Origin: Oncomelania hupensis
Lineage: Eukaryota; Mollusca; Gastropoda; Littorinimorpha; Pomatiopsidae
Direction of reading: 5' to 3'
NCBI GenBank assembly: GCA_036898135.1
Contig: CM072512.1
Coordinates: 45,573,808 to 45,637,807 of the forward strand
Length of the DNA: 64,000 nucleotides
The position numbers and the translations under genes were made by a program. Under the pieces are notes generated by a model. It made no database searches. It was not told the origin of the DNA and saw only the letters and a list, made by a program, of their open reading frames with translations. This document shows positions 56,752-64,000 of this stretch, one piece after another. Within the stretch, counting starts at the first letter, position 1, and each line of letters starts with the position of its first letter.

Positions 56752-58207
56752 GTGCCTATGAAATGGAAATAAGTGCAGAGAAGACCAAAATGATGACCAA
56801 CGACATCAAAGGCATCAACATGGACATCAAAGTCCAAGGCCAATCCCTTAACACAGTGCATAGCTTCAAAGAATTAGGAGCCATTGTATCAGACAATGGG
56901 TCCCGACAGGAAGTCCTCTCCAGTATCGCACAAATAACTGCAGCCCTGACAAGGTTGAAGCCCATTTGGAAAGACAGGACCATCAGACTACATTCCAAGG
57001 TAAGGCTGCTGCGCTCCCTCGTCATCTCAATCTTCGCTTGCGAAACATGGACTCTCAAGGCAGATCTACAACGAAGAATATAAAGCATGGAGATGAGGTG
57101 CTACAGAAGACTTCTGGGCATTTCCTATACCCAGCACATCACCAACGACGAAGTCCGACAGACCATCACACAAGCCATTGGACAACATAATGACATGCTC
57201 ACAGTGGTGAAGAACCGGAAACTCCGATGGTATTCACACTTTTCTGCTATCCTATGCACCAACGGGAATCCCCTCAATGAAACATACTTCCGGTTTTTTT
57301 CTCCGCGTGTTTTAGTGAGTTATTTCCAAATATTCAAGAATAATAACATGTGTCACTGGCCACCTGTATCGTACCCTCACATATTTTTATTTTTTTTGCT
57401 GCAGTTTATTATCCCTTTCTATCGCCAGTGGCGCGCCTAAACCCTACCTACCTAACACTATTTGTGAATTTTTGAAAAATATTCGGAAAAACATAACGCC
57501 CAGATGCTGGCTCGAACCCACACCTGTCAGGCGCCATTGGTTTCTGGCTTGTGGACAAGGCAAGTTAGGCCCGCCTTAGCCCACTTGGCCACAACGCTCG
57601 CCTAACATAGTCAGTTACTTCGTGTTTTGTGAAGGTTGCGACGGCGAAGCTATGGAAAACTACAAGAGTTTTCAGGTCCTGTTTTACTTTCTGTCGATGA
57701 TCGACGCACCTCCGAAGTCGCCACAAATGCAGGCCTCTACGATTGTTTTTTGCATCCTTTCACCGAGTATGTACTTCCTCCACCGTTTTTATACTTATCC
57801 CACTCGTTTTCTGGCTCTAACAATCGTCGTTTTCGGCAATTTGCCATATTTAAAAGTCATGCATCAAGCTTTGATAAAAGCAAAACAAGCTAGACCGGAA
57901 CTTGGTTTGATGCTAACCTCGTTTTAATTTATAATGGCGATACCCACGAGTTTTTATGAGAGGTGCCGGAAAGTTGTGAATGGTCACGTCACCAGAGCAT
58001 CAAGCCTTGCAAAAATCGTCCTGCAAGGCACGATGCAATGAGGTAGCAGAAGAGGGAGACAGAAAAAAAAAGTGGTAGGACAACATTCGAGAATGGACTG
58101 GTTTAACACTGAACGAAGCCATGAAAACAGAGAAAGATGGATTACGCTGATTAAACGATCAACTGTGGTGCCCCAACGACCTTAGAGTAACGGGATAGGA
58201 TAGGATA
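56752..58207 (+). mobile_element. RTE-like LINE fragment interrupted by a 748 bp insertion
   Basis: Left part (56752-57232) reads MEISAEKTKMMTND, HSFKELGAIVSDNGS, LRSLVISIFACETW, one stop (CAA to TAA) near 57081, then EMRCYRRLLGISYTQ and KLRWY. The right part (57981-58207) resumes with GGTCACGTCACCAGAGCATC and ends in the GGATA repeat. The breakpoint falls exactly inside the codons for RWYGHV, and joining the flanks restores the order seen in the copy at 20832. Confidence 0.9.
57233..57980. mobile_element. Unknown 748 bp insertion with short terminal inverted repeats
   Basis: It begins TTCACACTTTTC and ends GAAAGTTGTGAA, giving TTCACA/TGTGAA termini with weaker continued similarity. There is no obvious target-site duplication. 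On the minus strand it carries a type-II tRNA-like promoter (A box GGCCAAGTGGGCTAAGGCG, 57572-57590; B box GGGTTCGAGCC, 57509-57519). Two overlapping plus-strand frames near 57622-57927 show no domain. It could be a non-autonomous DNA transposon, a Helitron-like element or a composite SINE. No second copy is in the window. Confidence 0.6.
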
Positions 58208-58289
58208 GCATAGCACCCATAGATGGCTAAAATTAGTGCTGAAAGAATCAACGACTGAACGAATGAACACAAAGAATTCAATGATTGAA

Positions 58290-58545
58290 TACATGAACGA
58301 ATGAACAAACATCAACATTGAAGTTTTAACATCTGCATCCACCATTGTCGCTATAGCCGACAAATATAACCTTCACATGTAAGATGGGGCTGAATCAGCC
58401 TAAATCAACATTGAACCACCAGAAAAATCATATTGCTGAGATGGATAGTGATAAATGGCCCCTTTTAGGTTCCCTACCGCGGGATTCGAACGTGGGTCAT
58501 TGAAGTGCCAGGCAAACGCTCTACCGCTGAGCTACGTCTAAACAA
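58290..58545 (-). mobile_element. SINE-E copy with tRNA head
   Basis: On the minus strand GTAGCTCAGCGGTAGAGC is the A box and GTTCGAATCCC the B box. An Ala-like head (TTTGCCTGGCA) lies between. The body and tail (reverse complement of CATTGAAGTTTTAACATCTG) match the copies at 49415 and 60905. Confidence 0.85.
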
Positions 58546-58960
58546 ATTATTCATAGAAAATAATATTAATACTGTTATCACACAGTACAATGATGTAAAA
58601 AAAAAATTACCTGATAATGAATTGATGCTGACAATCGCATCTATTATATCGTGTACACAGATAGAAAAAGTTTTATAATAATTTTATTCGATGTATTTTA
58701 GATGTTAAGATGATGGTGCTTCATTAGGTTACATTGTTTAATCAGTATAAGTTCTTATGGGTTTGTTGTTGCTGCTTTATTCTTTTTCTTCAATTTTGTT
58801 TTCTTTTTATCATTATTATTTATGATTTATTTATTTATTGGTATTCCCTTTTTCCACCTTATCATTTATATTATTTTGTTTCTTTGTTTTGTAGTCTAAA
58901 ATCACATAATTTGTGAACAGACTTTAAATAAATTGATTGAATGGAATTGAATTGAACTTA
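58546..58960 (+). other. Possible LINE 3' end, tentative
   Basis: The AT-rich stretch ends AACAGACTTTAAATAAATTG and ATTGAATGGAATTGAATTG. Such simple (ATTGAATG)-like ends are common at LINE 3' termini. A short frame near 58590 (LPDNELMLTIASIIS) has no firm match. Confidence 0.25.
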
Positions 58961-59555
58961 ATGAATGAATGGAAATGGAATTATAACTAGTTTCAAACAA
59001 AATACATGATTTGGTAAGAATTGCTGGATAAAAAAAAACCACAGACCTCCACAGTGTCACTCCTAGTACTGTGTAAGCGTTCATTGCCGTTTGACGTTCT
59101 CCTTGTCGTCGTTGTCCACAAAAGATGGTCAAGATGAGAGGTATGGGTCTGGGGGTGTTGGGATGGGAGTGGGGAATGGGGGAAGCGGATCTTTGGACTT
59201 TGAACGAAAAGGCAGTCGTTTCGGTTTTTCGAGATTCAATAGTATCAATCAATTTTCATTCTCTTCAGCTGAGTTTTAAAAGATCAATCGTTTCTATAAT
59301 TTCCTGTGGCTTTCAAATTCAGAACGGTTCTGATTTTCAGATCGATCGATCTCCATAATAATTCTGTTTGCAACCATACGCGTTTTAGTACAATTTAAAA
59401 AAAAATATATTCAAAGAACATTAAACTGGAAACGGCTAAACCAAACGTCAGCAAAACAATAGTATTTCTGCTGATAAAGCATTTCTAACAATATGCGAAC
59501 TTCTCATCTTCTATTTTCAATGTCACCTTGTGTTCTTTCTGTTGTTGTTTGCTTT
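58961..59555. other. Unassigned sequence
   Basis: No gene recognised; the open frames at 59091-59358 are overlapping and domainless. Confidence 0.4.
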
Positions 59556-59872
59556 TGTAGTAGTAGTAGCAGTAATAGTAGCAGTAGTAGTAGCAGTAAT
59601 AGTAGTAGGAGGAGGAGGAGAAGTAGCAGTAGGAGTAGTAGCAGAAGTAGCAGTAGTAGCAGTAGTATTAGTTGAAGCAGTATTACTAGGAGCAGCATTA
59701 GTAGTAGTAGCAGTAGTTGTAGTAGCAGTAGGATGAGGAGCAGCAATAGCAGTAGTATTAGCAGAATTAGAAGTAGTAGTAATAGTAGTAGAAGCAGTAG
59801 TAGTGGCAGTATTAGTAGTAGTAGCAGTAGTAGTAGTAGCAACAGCAGTAGTAGTAGCAGTAGTAATAGTTT
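59556..59872. repeat. Imperfect (TAG/CAG)n array, ~315 bases
   Basis: AGT, AGC and AGG trinucleotides alternate irregularly over about 315 bases, followed by poly-T. Several frames remain open across it only because of composition. Confidence 0.93.
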
Positions 59873-59875
59873 TTT

Positions 59876-60569
59876 TTTTAAAATAAATCTGTTTAGACTT
59901 TACTATATTTTCTCTAAAGTATTATTTGATTTCTTTTCTCTAGTTTGCTTTCTGTTCATTCTCATTATCGCATGTACTTATTATTATCTGAGCAACACCA
60001 ATCTATCCGCACTTTTGTCTTTCTTTTCTTCTTCATTCTCTCATGTTCTTTCTAGCCTCTTCTCTCTTTCAATTTCCCATATCACATACAATAATCTTTT
60101 TCAATAACGAACAATTCATATTTTTATTTTCTTTCCAATCTTTTGTCCCACACAAATAAATCTTTAATAAAAAGCTTAATACAATTTATATTGTCAACAA
60201 TCGTCCTTTTCTCCATTTTAACATTCTATTTTGAAAACTCTGCTGGCAAAACGTGCGCAATTCTATCAATCAAAGGGGTGCTTTTACTGGAATGTCATTA
60301 AAAAACAAATTAAAGCACAGAAATTTAATTCAAAACGTTAGAGTTTAGGCAAAAATTCAAAACTCAGATTGAAAGTAGTTTTGACACGAAGATTGATTCT
60401 ATCCTAATCAAAATAATAAAATTAAAATGAAAGTATATTCCATTTCTTTCTAAAAAATAATCTTCATCATCATAGCCCTATTAGCCTAACCATCATCATC
60501 GTCATCATCATCATCATCCACCATCATCATCACTGAAACCCAAATGTCTATACAATCTATTCACTACGG
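59876..60569. other. Unassigned AT-rich sequence
   Basis: A short CAT run lies at 60490-60535. Nothing else recognised. Confidence 0.4.
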
Positions 60570-60579
60570 AGAAGAAGAA

Positions 60580-60647
<68 letters not shown>

Positions 60648-60849
60648 GAATATAGAAACAAAAAAAGAAAGATTGAAAGTTAAAAACTGCATGACAAGTG
60701 TTGGAATAGAAAACACTAAAACGAACGAAGAAAAAAAAAGAAGGAGGAGGAGAAGGAAGAAGAAGAAGAAGAAGAAGAAGAAGAAGAAGAAGAAGAAGAA
60801 GAAGAAGAAGAAGAAGAAGAAGAAGAAGAACGAACGAACGAACGAACGA

Positions 60850-60880
<31 letters not shown>
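60570..60880. repeat. (GAAA)n, (GAA)n and (GAAC)n microsatellites
   Basis: GAAA repeats at about 60584-60648, GAA repeats at 60757-60828, then GAAC units and GAAA units to 60880. Confidence 0.96.
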
Positions 60881-60881
<1 letters not shown>

Positions 60882-60904
60882 ACTAGACAGAAAAAAAAAT
60901 TAAT

Positions 60905-61085
60905 GTACACTGAAGTTTAACGTCTACCATTGCTGATATGGCAGACGGGGATAACCATCCCACTGAAAGAGGGGTAGGGACCTAAATCAACACTGAACCA
61001 CCAGAGCAATCACACTGCAAAAATGGACAATGTGAAAAATAGTCACCTTTTATTTCGCCCACCACGGGATTCGAACCTGGGTCAT
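60905..61085 (-). mobile_element. SINE-E fragment
   Basis: TGAAGTTTAACGTCTACCAT, GATATGGCAGACGGGGATAA, CCATCCCACTGAAAG and CCTAAATCAACACTGAACCA match the family. GGGATTCGAACCTGGGTC gives the B box on the minus strand. The A-box side is cut off just after it, where a GAAA repeat begins. Confidence 0.85.
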
Positions 61086-61182
61086 CGATACGCCAAGAAA
61101 GAAAGAAAGCTAGAAGAAAAAGAAGACTGTTAACTGCATAACAAGCGTTGGAATTTAAAAAAAAAAACGAGAGAGAAGGAAA

Positions 61183-61280
61183 GAAGAAGAAGTAGAAGTA
61201 GAAGAAGAAGAAGAAGAAGAAGAAGAAGAAGAAGAAGAAGAAGAAGAAGAAGAAGAAGAAGAAGAAGAAGAAGAAGAAGA
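61183..61280. repeat. (GAA)n microsatellite
   Basis: About 95 bases of GAA repeats. Flanking text (CTGT.AACTGC..AACAAGCGTTGGAA) resembles the flank of the GAA block at 60680-60710. Confidence 0.95.
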
Positions 61281-61668
61281 CTGTTCACTGACAAGCGTTG
61301 AAAATAGAAAAGCTTCGGCCAGTGATGGGGCGAGTCCGATGTGGTCATCAATCATTGAGAGGAAGAGGGAATGGAGGGAGAGGGTGGAGGGTAGTCTGGG
61401 AGGTGCATCAAGACGGGCGCTGGACAGGTCACTGACGTTGAAATGTGCGTCCTGTACAACTCTTTAATGACCCCCAATACCCACCCCACGCCAACACCGT
61501 TTAACCCCCTCCATTGCCCCCTACGTTCTCCCGCCCCCTTTCTACTCCCAATGTACAACATATTCTCTGCGCGCTTCCAATATTTCCATCTCGGTTAGCC
61601 TTCTCTCTCCATCTGTACGGGAATGCTTACAAACTCGGAAACTGGATTTCCACCAGCCTCTTGACAAC

Positions 61669-61682
61669 GATGATGACGATGG

Positions 61683-61740
<58 letters not shown>
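61669..61740. repeat. (GAT)n microsatellite
   Basis: About 70 bases of GAT repeats grading into GAG-rich DNA to about 61800. Confidence 0.95.
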
Positions 61741-61929
61741 GAGGAGGAGGAAAAGGGGATGAGGAAGAAGAGGAGGATGAGGATGGCGATGAGGGCGATG
61801 GTGAAGATAATGGACAGAAACAGACTGTAGCTGATCCGGGCCCATTCAACCCCTGAGCTCTATCATCCGAAAATTATTTGAAATGGATTATCAGATGTTT
61901 GTAAATGCCACGCAACTCCAAAAGTCTCC

Positions 61930-62716
61930 TACCCCCTCGCAACTCCCTCACAAACGGAATACTACCAAACAAACCATTGAATCTGTCAAGACCCGGATGA
62001 ACGTAAACAAACTCAAATGAACTATGACAAAACTGAAATTATTCCCATAGCTACTGATCATAAATCTCTGACTCAGCTACCATCACACTCTCAGACACGC
62101 AGATTGAATTCTCTCAGACTGTCAAAAATATGGGCGTTCACCTTGACAGGACACTTTCAACGGAACTCCACATTAACAATCTCTGCAAAGCTATTTTCAT
62201 GGAACTCTGCAGGATCAGTCACATAAGACCCTTCTTAACAGTGGGTGCCACACAAAAGTTGATGTCAGCTTTTGTACTGTCCACAATGGACTACTGCAAC
62301 TCCCTGTGTGTGGGTCCTCCCAACATTCTACTGGACAAACTTCAAAAAGCACAAAATAACGCATTCCGCATCGTGCTCAAGAAGCGCAAATTTGACAGAG
62401 CAAAACCGCTCCTTCGGGAACTCCATTGGCTGCCAGTACGCGCGCGTGTTGAATACAAAGTCGCGATGCTTTGTTACCACAGACTGCATGGTCTAGCATC
62501 TTCCTATCTGTCTGAGCTCTTGACGCCATGTCGTTCATTCAAATCTATCCGTTCCGCCGACGCTAGTCACCTTTCTGTGCCACGCATCAAGCTGGCGACG
62601 TATGGTCGTCGCTCATTCTCCTTTGCGCGCCTATATTTTGGAATTCCTTGTCTTAGCCTCTCTCTGACACTCCTACTTTATCTGCATTCAAATATATACT
62701 GAAAATACATCTTTTC
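61930..62716 (+). mobile_element. CR1-like LINE C-terminal half relic
   Basis: Degraded start (IESVKTRMNVNKLK with stops), then a long open frame at 62130-62702: GVHLDRTLSTELHINNLCKA, LCRISHIRPFL, VLSTMDYCNSLCVGPP, KLQKAQNNAFRIVLKKRKFD, LLRELHWLPVRARVEYK, CYHRLHGLASSYLSELLTP, SVPRIKLATYGRRSFSFA. The usual ending (WNSLPLSLR, SFK..LKTHLF) is present but frameshifted (AFKYILKIHLF near 62680). Catalytic RT boxes lie upstream and are lost. It is the longest continuous coding relic of its family here. Confidence 0.92.
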
Positions 62717-62899
62717 CATGTGCACCTCTTGAAATAATTCCTCCTCCCCCCTCCCCTCCCCGTCAGCCTTTCTTCAAACTCTTTACAGTACTCATCGTAA
62801 CCTTCATCTTCATAGTCGTCATCATCGAAAGCATCATAATTACTATATCATCATCGTACCATCATCACCGTCGTTGTCATCTTCTTTATCGCTGTCATA

Positions 62900-62945
62900 A
62901 TCATTGTCATAATCATCATCACCACCACCATCATCATCATCATTG
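62900..62945. repeat. Short (CAT)n run
   Basis: CAT and CAC units with interruptions, ending in TTGTCACG. Confidence 0.8.
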
Positions 62946-64000
62946 TCACGTGGGGTTTATGGGCTCTGCACAATGGAATTATGGACCCTCACGTTTATTC
63001 GGTGGGAACTGCTAGTAGGTCACCCTATGAATTACTTTAATAAATTTATTTGTTTAGCTCGTTCTGTGTTAAGGTTGGGATACAGAAATAGATAGAAAAA
63101 TGGTAAAAGATTACTGTCACACTAGCTTTCACACGGCTATGAATCATATGTAGTCCAGCCACTTGATAACAGTTAAAATCACACATTTATTTCTTCTACT
63201 CTATACAAGATTCTCTAAGTACTAATCTAACTTAAAATGTCTCAGTCACTGCTAATAGTTCGATCGCTGATAGTCTATGCAGCTGTTCTATCTTCATCGG
63301 GCACTTGCTAGTATATCTCATGTAGATTTGGACTACTGTGGTCCGTGTTACAGTTTCTGGAGAGTTGGACTACTGTGGTCCTGCTATGATCAGTTTAAGT
63401 GCACCTTGGCGTGTTCACTTAACTGCTAGATGGTGCGTGCGAAGTCCTTCTGTGAGGTAGCTTCTGGTACACCTTTGTCGTTGTGTAGTTGGGTTCCCTT
63501 GCCACGCTGTGGGGTCTGACAGGGTGTTTTACCGGGTCGCTCGTTCCGTCTTGTGCGGTAGAGGTTCCTCAACCAACTAGTCGTTTCTGTGGAGTGGGGT
63601 GCACAGGATAGCTCGGGATAGCTCGGGATAGCTCGCCTGCTCGTCTGTAATATAAGAGACGAAATTCTGCACAACCCTGAATAATCGGTTTGTGCAGAGC
63701 GTCTCACTGAAAGCCAAAGTAGCCCTCAGTGATAGCTCCACATCTCTATACATAAGCGACGAACATTCTGCTACTTCCGGGTTCCACTGGAATCTCACTC
63801 TAAATTCCTATACATATATAAATATCAAACGTGGCTAACTATACACATACAGAATTAATAATATTATAAACATTCCGTGGTACAGCCACTGGTCTGCAAA
63901 CATACATATAAGTTAAACAACAGTGGTTCCGTACGGGATACAACATGGCGGCGTAACCGGTCGTGTTTCGCCTCGTGGTCGGCTCTTCCACATGGTCACG
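62946..64000. other. Unassigned; possible edge of an LTR-type element
   Basis: The block starts (T)GTCACGTGGGG directly after a CAT repeat and the window ends ACATGGTCACG, so the two ends are loosely inverted. Read on the minus strand there are a TATATAA-like box near 63815, AATAAA near 63190 and 63050, and a final CACGTGACA. GGATAGCTCG is repeated three times near 63605, and TTGGACTACTGTGGTCC is repeated at 63328 and 63365. No coding domain is recognised, so the LTR reading is weak. Confidence 0.2.

Noticed and set aside
57622..57927. Membrane-protein-like open frame inside the 748 bp insertion
   Set aside because: Two overlapping frames are both open, neither has a recognisable domain, and the element looks non-autonomous.
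63426..63798. Minus-strand open frames near the right edge as gag-like genes
   Set aside because: They contain a simple 10-base repeat, lack zinc knuckles or protease motifs, and stop within 100 codons.

Overview
This window looks like AT-rich, intron- or intergenic-type nuclear DNA of an invertebrate animal, most likely a marine mollusc, possibly a gastropod. That assignment is inference. It rests on tRNA-headed SINEs with a tail of the type GCGCTATATAA followed by (ATT)n, on CR1-like, RTE-like and I-like LINE relics, on a 5S-like segment resembling invertebrate 5S rRNA, and on very dense di- and trinucleotide microsatellites. I found no complete host protein-coding gene. Most long open frames lie in GA, CA, CAT, TTA or GAA tracts and encode homopolymers, so I do not count them as genes.

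The window is a mosaic of dispersed repeats. I name the families locally. SINE-A has a tRNA head and a CTCCGGTTTCC core (520, 23763, 46690). SINE-B is a ~420 bp tRNA-headed family with two alternative 3' ends (7112, 7916, 15811, 27172, 29915, 37163, 41288, 49459, 52695, 55772). SINE-C is a ~600 bp family (3643, 14361, 31907, 39928, 50597, with tail fragments at 12129 and 47922). SINE-D has a Thr-like tRNA head (31026, 47698). SINE-E has an Ala-like tRNA head (21652, 49415, 58290, 60905). SINE-F has a tRNA-like A box joined to a 5S rRNA segment (35252, tail fragment at 25464). SINE-G is short and shares its tail with SINE-B (44430). An RTE-like LINE with a (GGATA)n 3' end occurs at 3678, 20832, 27317, 33268, 51920 and 56752. 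CR1-like or related LINE relics lie at 11411, 12910, 45030 and 61930. Relics of I-like LINEs with RNase H lie at 28855 and 48020.

The insertions record their own history. Several are bounded by target-site duplications of 8-15 bp (3669/4233, 31018/31229, 33256/33360, 35239/35553, 47683/47894, 51911/52252). Some are nested: an RTE in SINE-C, SINE-B in SINE-E, SINE-C in a 118 bp tandem duplication, and an unknown 748 bp element in an RTE. The SINE-A type tail resembles the 3' end of the CR1-like LINE, and SINE-B and SINE-G share a tail. This fits the known model in which SINEs borrow LINE 3' ends for retrotransposition.

Non-TE items worth a second look are an ~121 nt long-stem hairpin at 53546, a (ACT)n/(AGT)n palindrome at 41714, a SWIM zinc-finger pseudogene at 30392, a duplicated ankyrin-like segment at 40780, decayed tandem arrays at 17440, 24990 and 42380, and a paired ETS-type motif at 16708. 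No coherent new multi-gene system is visible. The most novel single object is the tRNA/5S hybrid SINE-F.
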